From positions 1 through 5,653 of the forward strand of contig JAQUGA010000169.1 in NCBI GenBank assembly GCA_028684405.1: a stretch of DNA of 5,653 bases, read 5' to 3'. The stretch comes from Bacteroidales bacterium (GTDB taxonomy: Bacteria > Bacteroidota > Bacteroidia > Bacteroidales > WCHB1-69). Below are positions 1 through 5,515 of the stretch, one piece after another. Position numbers and translations under genes: made by a program. Below the pieces are notes generated by a model. It searched no databases and had not been told where the DNA came from. It saw only the letters and a list, made by a program, of their open reading frames with translations. Position 1 is the first letter of the stretch; the number at the start of each line of letters is the position of its first letter.

Positions 1-800
1 AATTGAGTTATAGCCGTAGAGTGAGTCGCCCAAACATTCATGTTCTAAACCCATTTGTCGATTACTCGGATCGTTTTAATCTTCGAAAAGGAAATCCAGA
101 ATTGGATCCTGAGTTTGTAAACTCTTTAGAATTAAGTCATTATATTTTCTTCAAAAAAACATCTATAAATTCAACGGTGTTTTATCGCAAAAGAACAGAT
201 ATTATTTCTCGTTTCACTACTTTGCTCAACGATTCTACAACGATGATGACCTATGCCAACGTTGATAAAAGTACATCTTATGGAGCTGAATTGGTTTTAA
301 GTCAAACGCTTAATAAATGGTGGAAATTAACCGCTACGGGAAGTTTCTACAACAATTCGTACGACTCTCAAATTGCCATAGATCCAGATTTGCAAAAGGA
401 TTTCAACTGGAATACCCGTTTGATGTCTATTTTTAATTTTAATAAAGTTGGTGATTTTCAGGTGATTTTCAATTATCGTTCTCCGATGGTTACTATTGGC
501 ACTTCTGGGTTTTCCAGAGCCGGCGTAGGGCAGGGGCGAATGCAAGAAACTTTCTCCATGGACTTTGGTGGACGGATCAATTTATGGAAAGACGACTTAC
601 AGCTCCGTTTGCGGGTTTCTGATATGTTTGCTTGGTGGAAAATGGAAGCCGAAACCAATGCGATTGATGTTTTCTCTCGAACTACCCGTCAAAGAGAAAG
701 TCGAGTATTTTGGATTGGAATTTCCTACAAATTTAATGATTACAAAGCCAGAAGAGATAGACCAAGAATAAACGGTGAGGACAATGGCGAGGAAATGTAA
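1..800 (+). CDS. TonB-dependent-receptor-type outer-membrane beta-barrel protein, C-terminal part (5' truncated by window edge)
   Basis: About 265 codons of an open frame enter from the left edge and stop at TAA 798-800; the first in-frame codon, TTG at 3, is internal and not a start. The protein is rich in alternating aromatic and polar residues typical of outer-membrane barrel strands. Early on it has the phrase GNPELDPEFVNSLEL (residues 30-44 of the visible part), a hallmark of large receptor barrels in Bacteroidota. The preceding SYSRRVSRPN also fits the 'outer membrane protein beta-barrel family' group of TonB-dependent receptors. The last strand is RVFWIGISYKF (234-244), followed by a short charged tail ending GEDNGEEM. 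By family knowledge it would sit in the outer membrane and take up a ligand or serve as a barrel platform. The plug domain, if any, is outside the window, so the substrate cannot be inferred. The gene ends with its own terminator. Confidence 0.88.
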   Translation, partial: LSYSRRVSRPNIHVLNPFVDYSDRFNLRKGNPELDPEFVNSLELSHYIFFKKTSINSTVFYRKRTDIISRFTTLLNDSTTMMTYANVDKSTSYGAELVLSQTLNKWWKLTATGSFYNNSYDSQIAIDPDLQKDFNWNTRLMSIFNFNKVGDFQVIFNYRSPMVTIGTSGFSRAGVGQGRMQETFSMDFGGRINLWKDDLQLRLRVSDMFAWWKMEAETNAIDVFSRTTRQRESRVFWIGISYKFNDYKARRDRPRINGEDNGEEM

Positions 801-869
801 TGCCGATTGCTCTCATTAAAAATATGTGACTTTTAATATTTGATTTTTAGAAGCATCCGATTATAATAG

Positions 870-906
870 CCTTATTTCTAAACAAAGTTAGAAATAAGGT
901 TTATTT
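870..906 (+). terminator. Rho-independent terminator of the receptor gene
   Basis: A perfect 12-bp stem (CCTTATTTCTAA at 870-881 with TTAGAAATAAGG at 888-899) encloses a 6-base loop, ACAAAG. It is followed by the T-rich tract TTTATTTTTAT from 900. It lies 70 bases after the receptor stop and points the same way. The reverse direction lacks a comparable T run, so it probably works mainly on + strand transcripts. Confidence 0.85.
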
Positions 907-1049
907 TTATAAATCGTAGTTGTCAAAACCTAAAGTATTGGGGCTAACTGAAAATTTGACTATCTCTCTTCGTTTTTTTTGTTTTTTATTGATCGGAAGT
1001 GATAAATTGTTCCGAATTAACAATGTTTCAAAATTATTGTATATAATAC

Positions 1050-1080
1050 TTGATAAAATGACAACAATACATTACATTTG
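1050..1080 (+). promoter_or_regulatory. Bacteroidota-type promoter for the Xre/membrane operon
   Basis: TTG at 1050-1052 is followed after 20 bases by TACATTTG at 1073-1080. This matches the -33 TTG and -7 TAnnTTTG consensus established for the primary sigma factor of Bacteroidota. Transcription should begin near 1085-1088, giving a leader of roughly 26-29 bases to the ATG at 1114. CAACA (1062-1066) and TGTTG (1084-1088) form a short inverted pair around the -7 box and could be an operator for the Xre protein, but that is inference. Confidence 0.75.
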
Positions 1081-1113
1081 CAGTGTTGAATTATAAAAAA
1101 ACAAAATAGAATT

Positions 1114-1326
1114 ATGGTTCTAATGAATAATTTAAAAGCGAAGAGATTTAATAAAAATCAAATTACTCAAGAAGAATTAGCCAAAAAAGTTGATGTAACC
1201 AGACAAACTATTCAAGCAATTGAGAGTGGTAAATTCAATCCATCTACGAAATTGGCTTTAGTATTAGCTTTATTTTTCGAGTGTCAAGTTGAGGAAATTT
1301 TTTATTTAAAAATGGAGGGAAAATAA
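1114..1326 (+). CDS. Small Xre/Cro-family helix-turn-helix transcriptional regulator
   Basis: This 70-residue protein is almost entirely one HTH_3/Xre domain. The stretch TQEELAKKVDVTRQTIQAIE (18-37) carries the two helices, with VTRQTI as the start of the recognition helix, followed by SGKFNPS and the closing helix TKLALVLALFFE. The C-terminal EEIFYL (60-65) matches the ending of the short regulators often found beside small membrane proteins. The ATG at 1123 (MNNLKAKR) fits the usual start of this family better than the ATG at 1114; neither has a clear ribosome site. The gene follows a near-consensus promoter and is one base from the membrane-protein gene. By family knowledge such proteins bind operator DNA as dimers, and autoregulation of the operon is a reasonable inference. 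GC content is about 28% by hand count, visibly lower than the minus-strand genes. Confidence 0.9.
   Translation: MVLMNNLKAKRFNKNQITQEELAKKVDVTRQTIQAIESGKFNPSTKLALVLALFFECQVEEIFYLKMEGK
1314..1319 (+). promoter_or_regulatory. Strong Shine-Dalgarno inside the end of the Xre gene
   Basis: GGAGGG lies 8 bases before the ATG at 1328 and overlaps the last codons of the upstream gene (Met-Glu-Gly-Lys). It decides the start of the membrane-protein gene. It is unusual because Bacteroidota genes seldom carry such a strong site, and none of the other starts in this window has one as good. Confidence 0.7.
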
Positions 1327-1327
1327 A

Positions 1328-1660
1328 ATGAGAAAAAGATTTGTTTATGAACTGATTGTTGGAATAATTATGTTGATTGCAGTTTTTCTATTTGGTGCAA
1401 AAGGTATTGTGGCTTTAGTTTTGCTTTCGGCACATCCGTTTATCGGGAAGAAAAAAGCGGACGAACGTGAAAGCCAATTGTTTAATAAGATTGGCAATTA
1501 CACAGCCGGAGCAGTTCTGTTGGTAAGTGTAATCGTTTATTATTTTTCAGATTCAGTTATTAATGGGTTTGTGGTTGAGAAAAATTGGTTTGGATTGGTT
1601 TTTTCAGCTTTCCTTATCGCTCATGGACTTTTGGGACTAATTTTTACAAAGAAAGTATAA
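1328..1660 (+). CDS. Small membrane protein, probably four helices, partner of the Xre regulator
   Basis: I do not recognise a named family with certainty. The 110-residue product has hydrophobic segments at about 7-23, 26-39, 57-73 and 87-106. A charged segment, KKKADERESQLFNKIGNYT (41-59), separates the second and third. By the positive-inside rule this loop should face the cytoplasm. The DERE...L..K pattern just before a membrane helix resembles the small uncharacterised membrane proteins (DUF2178-like) often encoded right after short Xre regulators in bacteria and archaea; that resemblance is from memory and unchecked. The start is fixed by GGAGGG 8 bases upstream, and only one base separates it from the Xre stop, so the two are very likely co-transcribed and translationally coupled. 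I do not infer a biochemical function. Confidence 0.8.
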   Translation: MRKRFVYELIVGIIMLIAVFLFGAKGIVALVLLSAHPFIGKKKADERESQLFNKIGNYTAGAVLLVSVIVYYFSDSVINGFVVEKNWFGLVFSAFLIAHGLLGLIFTKKV

Positions 1661-1673
1661 AAGTAATGGGCGG

Positions 1674-1692
1674 GTTTCATAAAACATGAAAC
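1674..1692. repeat. Small hairpin GTTTCAT/ATGAAAC
   Basis: A perfect 7-bp inverted repeat (1674-1680 with 1686-1692) has the 5-base loop AAAAC. It lies 13 bases after the membrane-protein stop. No T tract follows, so it is not a classical terminator. It is the first of several nested dyads in this convergent intergenic region. Confidence 0.55.
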
Positions 1693-1695
1693 ACA

Positions 1696-1760
1696 ACAGT
1701 TGTGATGTAATGAGCTTGGTCGTTGAGTCGAAACGCCAAGTTACATTAGCAATAAACTGT
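1696..1760. repeat. Long imperfect inverted repeat between convergent genes
   Basis: The core at 1708-1748 folds into 16 pairs: TAATG with CATTA, AG with TT (one pair a G-T wobble), CTTGG with CCAAG, and CGTT with AACG. The loop is GAGTCGA, with single-base bulges at A1743 and T1720. Outside it, ACAGTT (1696-1701) pairs with AACTGT (1755-1760) across an internal loop. Just upstream, and overlapping the left outer arm, is a 13-base palindrome, CACAAC-A-GTTGTG (1692-1704). No T run follows on either side. It could be a structured RNA end that stops or protects converging transcripts, or a DNA element recognised by a protein or recombinase. The structure is seen in the sequence; the role is unknown. 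Confidence 0.6.
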
Positions 1761-1771
1761 GCCAAATAAAT

Positions 1772-3157
1772 CTACAAATTGCCCTTTTTCCGAACTATCA
1801 TTTGCTGATTTTCAAATTTTACAACCACCACCAATTCGTCTTTATCAATGTAGCCAGTTTCGGCTGTGGCGTCATAAACTTCTTCATCAATTCTGATTTT
1901 GCCAGCGGGACGAAGCATGGTTTCTGCGGTAGCCGTTTGTCCGACAAATTCTTTTAAACTTAAGTCGGCAGACGTAAAACCATCGCTCGCTTCTTGTGTT
2001 GTTGATAGTGCTAACTCGCCAAAACGAGAGGTTGTAAAAAGCTTTTTGCTGAGCCAGATGGAAACAAAAAAAGCAGCACCAATGGCAATAATCACGGTGA
2101 AAAAGGCTTTTATAAGAGGAGCAGTTCCAGTAAAGCTAAAGTCGAAACCTTGATTGTGAACCAGACTGAGCGTTAATGACAAAATAATTAAAAAGATTCC
2201 GGAAATTCCAGTTACTCCAAATCCGGGAATAACAAATATTTCTACCGCAAGAAGAGCCAAGCCTACAATGAAAAGTAGGATTTCCCAATTGGCGGCCAAG
2301 CCTTCCAGATACAGGGGAGCGAAGTAAAGTGTGGCTCCTAAAATTGCCATGACAAGCGGAAAACCAACTCCAGGCGTTTGTAATTCAAAATAGATTCCTC
2401 CAATAATAAGCATGATAAGAAGTCCACTTATCATCGGATTCACTAAAATGCCTATGAGATAGTCAATCCATGATAGTTTTTGTTCGACAATGGTGTAGTT
2501 GTCAATGTTATTATCTTTCAAAATCTGTTCAATATTTTCGGCACTTCCTTCACAATAGCCGTGCATGATGGCTTCTTCTGTGGTAAATGTGAGTACTTTA
2601 TTGGAGTCGTTTATGCCTTCGATATAAATCCTAGGGTCGACCATTGCTTCGGCAATTTTCGGATCACGACCTTTGGCTTGTGCAGTAGATCGCATCATCG
2701 AACGCATGTAGGATTGATATTTGTCGGGCATTATTTCGCCCGTTTGGTTGACCACCGAAGCAGCTCCAATGTTTGCACCCGGACGCATGTAAATGCTATC
2801 GCACGCAATCGAAATTAAAGCTCCCGCAGAAGCGGCGTTGTTGTCGATAAAAACCCACACAGGAATCTCTGATTCCAAAAGCATCGTGCGAATGTTGTCG
2901 GCAGAATTCAACATCCCCCCAAATGTATTTAAATGAAGAATAATCAAATCTATATCGTTCTCTTTTGCATCTTTCATTGCTTTTTTTGTTCTGCGTTCTG
3001 CAGGGGGAGCAATGTCGTCATGAATTTCAAATGTATACACTTTTTGAATGGTACGAGCTTTTTCAGGGCTTTGTACGTCAATAATGGAATCATTGATTGA
3101 AAACAAGGTTGTTTGTAGCAAGACAAAGCTACATAACAGAGCGGCTATTTTTCTCAT
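1772..3157 (-). CDS. NfeD-family membrane-bound ClpP-class serine protease
   Basis: The product of 461 residues (from ATG 3157) has the full NfeD1b layout. A signal sequence, MRKIAALLCSFVLLQTTLFS, is followed by a ClpP-like protease domain (about 35-225). Then come a cluster of membrane helices (about 230-370) and a C-terminal OB-fold NfeD domain (about 400-459). In the protease domain I see the oxyanion-loop motif NTFGG (77-81) and the likely nucleophile Ser110 in AASAGAL. The likely catalytic partner is Lys146 in PDKYQSYM, matching the Ser-Lys dyad known from the Pyrococcus homologue PH1510. Family knowledge places it in the cytoplasmic membrane with the protease outside, usually working with stomatin/SPFH proteins; none is visible here. 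The frame can be extended to a TTG at 3175, but the ATG places the signal sequence at the N terminus and lies about 20 bases below a -7 box, so I prefer it. NTFGG instead of the more usual DTPGG is a mild variation. Confidence 0.9.
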   Translation of the reverse strand: MRKIAALLCSFVLLQTTLFSINDSIIDVQSPEKARTIQKVYTFEIHDDIAPPAERRTKKAMKDAKENDIDLIILHLNTFGGMLNSADNIRTMLLESEIPVWVFIDNNAASAGALISIACDSIYMRPGANIGAASVVNQTGEIMPDKYQSYMRSMMRSTAQAKGRDPKIAEAMVDPRIYIEGINDSNKVLTFTTEEAIMHGYCEGSAENIEQILKDNNIDNYTIVEQKLSWIDYLIGILVNPMISGLLIMLIIGGIYFELQTPGVGFPLVMAILGATLYFAPLYLEGLAANWEILLFIVGLALLAVEIFVIPGFGVTGISGIFLIILSLTLSLVHNQGFDFSFTGTAPLIKAFFTVIIAIGAAFFVSIWLSKKLFTTSRFGELALSTTQEASDGFTSADLSLKEFVGQTATAETMLRPAGKIRIDEEVYDATAETGYIDKDELVVVVKFENQQMIVRKKGNL

Positions 3158-3186
3158 AAAATATGAATTATTCAATATTAATAAAG

Positions 3187-3194
3187 CAAAGATA
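3187..3194 (-). promoter_or_regulatory. Candidate -7 promoter box for the NfeD-family gene
   Basis: Read on the minus strand this is TATCTTTG, an exact match to TAnnTTTG. It would start transcription near 3180, about 23 bases before the ATG at 3157. No good TTG lies at the proper -33 distance, so it is weaker than the Xre promoter. No clear terminator separates this gene from the phosphatase gene upstream, so read-through is also possible. Confidence 0.45.
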
Positions 3195-3265
3195 TTCTAA
3201 TATTGTGAAACGAATAATAAAAAATGAATTTAATAAAGTTTGAATTGTTTTAATTGATTCGTAAG

Positions 3266-4063
3266 CTACTTTTTTTTAAAATATTTCTTCGTCAATTGGG
3301 TGAGTTCATCGGTTACTTCAACTGTTCCCGAAACCAGAGTTTTTCCAAACAACCAATCATCTCCACCCCAAAAGTCGTTGACTTTTCCACCGGCTTCTTT
3401 AACAATGAAAGCGCCTGCAGCAACGTCCCACGAGCTTAATCCATATTCATAAAAGGCGTCCATGCGACCGCAAGCAACATACACCAAATCGGTAGCTGCC
3501 GATCCAAGTCGTCTTAATCCGTGAGAGTTTTTCATCAAATATTCGAAAAGTGCCATGTATGCTTCCATGTCTGAATAATCAGAGTAGGGAAAACCTGTCG
3601 CCAAAAGTGAATCGCTCAGCTTTTTGCTTTCTGAAACACGAATGGGGTATCCGTTAAGCCAAGCTCCGCCTTCTTTCCATGCATAAAACATTTCGTTGGA
3701 TTCTATAACATAAACAACACCCAAAATCATCTCATCTTCCCGCTTCAATCCAATGCTAATAGCGTAAGGCGACAATCCGTGAATATAATTGGTGGTGCCG
3801 TCGAGTGGGTCAATAATCCAAACATACTCTTCGTCCGATTGCTCTATGGTTTTTTCTTCGGTGATAAAACCAGCATCAATGATGATTTTTTTTAATCGTT
3901 CAACCAACATCTTTTCTGCAGTTTTATCCACGTAGGTTACAAAATCATTCAGCCCTTTTTTGTCAACATCGCTGGTTTTTATCTTTACATTTTCGTCTTT
4001 CATAAAAGCACCGACTTCTATACAGATGTCTCTAACTTGTGTGCAAATTTGTTGTAAATACAT
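3266..4063 (-). CDS. Inositol-monophosphatase-family phosphatase (SuhB-like)
   Basis: The 265-residue product has the usual full length for this Mg2+-dependent, Li+-sensitive phosphatase family. Motif A is complete: the glutamate pair in ITEEKT (67-72) and WIIDPLDGTTNYIHG (82-96), supplying metal ligands at Asp85 and Asp88. Motif B is WDVAAGAFIVKEAGG (212-226), with the third metal aspartate at Asp213. The family hydrolyses inositol-1-phosphate or related small phosphates (sugar phosphates, PAP) in the cytoplasm; which substrate applies cannot be read from the motifs. SuhB-type proteins in some bacteria also bind RNA polymerase antitermination complexes, which is not shown here. The start is supported by AAAGGAAG (complement of 4070-4077), 6 bases before the ATG. 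It lies 15 bases after mtaB in the same direction, so the two are probably one operon. The tail ends KKYFKKK. Confidence 0.93.
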   Translation of the reverse strand: MYLQQICTQVRDICIEVGAFMKDENVKIKTSDVDKKGLNDFVTYVDKTAEKMLVERLKKIIIDAGFITEEKTIEQSDEEYVWIIDPLDGTTNYIHGLSPYAISIGLKREDEMILGVVYVIESNEMFYAWKEGGAWLNGYPIRVSESKKLSDSLLATGFPYSDYSDMEAYMALFEYLMKNSHGLRRLGSAATDLVYVACGRMDAFYEYGLSSWDVAAGAFIVKEAGGKVNDFWGGDDWLFGKTLVSGTVEVTDELTQLTKKYFKKK

Positions 4064-4078
4064 GTTTTTCTTCCTTTA

Positions 4079-5371
4079 TTAAATGAGTTCACATACATAA
4101 ACACCATCCGTGTCAATTTGTTTCAGTTTGACCATGGCAATAGTGTTGGCTAATTCTTTATTGTAATTTGTTTTTACTCGAATGTAATTTTCGGTAAAAC
4201 CCGAAATCATATTATCATGTTTGACATCCTCAAACAAAACATCATGAATACTTCCTATTTGGCTGGAATAAAATATGTTCTTCTTATAATCTGAAAGGGT
4301 ATGCAATATCTTACTTCGTTCCTTTTTGACATTATCAAGTAAGTGATTGCTGAGTTTTTCAGCAACAGTGTTCGCCCGAACAGAATAGGGAAATACATGA
4401 AGGTAGGTAATATTGATATTGGTTAGATATTCTACGCTCTCTTCGAAGTCTTGTTCTGTCTCTCCAGGGAATCCACAAATCAAGTCAATGGCGATGCATG
4501 CATCAGGAAGTAGTTGCTTTATCTTATTAATTTTCTCACTAAACAGTTCGAGCGAATAACGCCGTTTCATCTCTTTCAAGATTCTCGGATGAGCACTTTG
4601 CAGTGGGATGTGGAAGTGGGGCATTAGTTTAGGATGTTGTGCAACCAACTCAATGATTTCATCAGTCAATAGGTTTGGTTCAATGCTGGAAATGCGAACT
4701 CTTTCCAATCCGTCAATATCGGACAGTTGTTTCAGTAGGATATAAAACGATTGATCGTTTTTTCGTCCAAAGTCGCCAATATTGACGCCCGTCAGAACAA
4801 TTTCTTTGATGTCTTGGGCTACAATCTCTTTTGCATTTTTTATTACATTTTCGATGGTATCGCTTCGGCTGGCTCCACGAGCCAAAGGAACAGCACAGTA
4901 GGCACAAAAATAATCGCAACCATCTTGTATTTTCAAAAAAGTACGAGTTCGGCCTTCACTCGACCAGGAAGAGAAAAATGAATTTTCTGCATTTTTGTCA
5001 ACATGGACAATCTCTTCTTGTTTGCCCCTTACTAAGGCTGATAAGAGTTCGGGAAGTTCAAACTTATTTGAGCTTCCAATAATCAAATCTATTTCGCCCG
5101 AATCTTGAAGTTCTTTGGCTTTTAACTCTGAATAGCAGCCCATAAACACAATTTTCGATTGAGGATTCCTCTTGCGGGCAGATCGGGCAAAACTTCGGCA
5201 CTTTTTTTCAGCAGTAGAGGTAACCGTACATGTATTAATTACATAAACGTCGGCTTTTTCTTTAAAATCGGTCTCTTCAAAAGTATTGTGATCCAGTAAT
5301 TTTGAAAGATATGATGTTTCGCTGTAGTTTAGCTTGCACCCAAGAGTGTGAAATGCGATTTTTGTTTTCAT
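4079..5371 (-). CDS. mtaB: tRNA (N6-L-threonylcarbamoyladenosine(37)-C2)-methylthiotransferase MtaB
   Basis: The 430-residue product has the three-part architecture of the methylthiotransferase family. The N-terminal UPF0004 domain carries three cluster cysteines: Cys12 (LGCKLN), Cys48 (NTCTVT) and Cys79 (MGCYSE). The radical-SAM domain carries CDYFCAYC (152-159), which is the CX3CX2C site for the second 4Fe-4S cluster, followed by GVNIGDFG (195-202) and GFPGETEQDFE (290-300). A TRAM-like tRNA-binding region occupies roughly 370-430. The HTLGCKLNYSE start favours MtaB over MiaB or RimO. It converts t6A to ms2t6A at position 37 of tRNAs reading ANN codons, using SAM and sulfur in the cytoplasm. 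In HIPLQSAHPRILKEM (254-268) the usual QSGS is QSAH, a small departure. It is the first gene of the minus-strand set and lies just upstream of the phosphatase gene. Confidence 0.94.
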   Translation of the reverse strand: MKTKIAFHTLGCKLNYSETSYLSKLLDHNTFEETDFKEKADVYVINTCTVTSTAEKKCRSFARSARKRNPQSKIVFMGCYSELKAKELQDSGEIDLIIGSSNKFELPELLSALVRGKQEEIVHVDKNAENSFFSSWSSEGRTRTFLKIQDGCDYFCAYCAVPLARGASRSDTIENVIKNAKEIVAQDIKEIVLTGVNIGDFGRKNDQSFYILLKQLSDIDGLERVRISSIEPNLLTDEIIELVAQHPKLMPHFHIPLQSAHPRILKEMKRRYSLELFSEKINKIKQLLPDACIAIDLICGFPGETEQDFEESVEYLTNINITYLHVFPYSVRANTVAEKLSNHLLDNVKKERSKILHTLSDYKKNIFYSSQIGSIHDVLFEDVKHDNMISGFTENYIRVKTNYNKELANTIAMVKLKQIDTDGVYVCELI

Positions 5372-5375
5372 GAGG

Positions 5376-5383
5376 CAAAAATA
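5376..5383 (-). promoter_or_regulatory. Candidate -7 promoter box abutting the mtaB start
   Basis: On the minus strand this reads TATTTTTG, matching TAnnTTTG, and ends only 4 bases before the ATG at 5371. If used, transcription would begin at or next to the start codon and the message would be leaderless. There is no TTG at the expected -33 position (the triplet there is AGA), so support is limited to one box in AT-rich DNA. Confidence 0.3.
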
Positions 5384-5515
5384 CAGCTATTTTTCTATCT
5401 GCATCTTTTTCGTAATGAAAATATTGTATTGCATTTTATTAATATAGTTTAAAAAAATCGTCTAAAAACTGCTGACAGAGCTACTAAATGAATTGAAATA
5501 ATTTGTTATTGTCTC

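Larger units (their letters stand above)
801..1113. other. AT-rich intergenic region between receptor gene and Xre operon
   Basis: These 313 bases hold the receptor terminator (870-906) and the Xre-operon promoter (1050-1080). Between them I see a T-rich stretch (972-990) with no stem before it and a weak dyad TCGGAA/TTCCGA (993-998 and 1010-1015, 11-base loop). I see no convincing reading frame or RNA gene here. Confidence 0.6.

Noticed and set aside
972..990. T-rich stretch as a second terminator
   Set aside because: No stem precedes it on either strand.
1042..1047. TATAAT, a classical E. coli -10 hexamer
   Set aside because: It lacks a suitable -35 partner, and Bacteroidota primary sigma factor uses TAnnTTTG; the better match lies at 1073-1080.
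1899..2153. Antisense open frame on the + strand inside the NfeD-family gene
   Set aside because: It is the shadow of a well-supported gene with clear motifs; no promoter or recognisable domain.
2480..2818. 112-codon open frame on the + strand opposite the protease domain
   Set aside because: It overlaps the conserved catalytic region of the minus-strand gene, is rich in His/Cys/Phe in a pattern typical of reverse-strand reading, and has no family resemblance.
3176..3265. Possible terminator between the phosphatase and NfeD-family genes
   Set aside because: Only a 4-bp GAAT/ATTC pairing is found (3242-3245 and 3257-3260) with no T tract on the minus strand; too weak to annotate.
5499..5505. 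TAATTTG as a + strand promoter box for a gene right of the window
   Set aside because: It is one base short of TAnnTTTG and no downstream gene is visible to support it.
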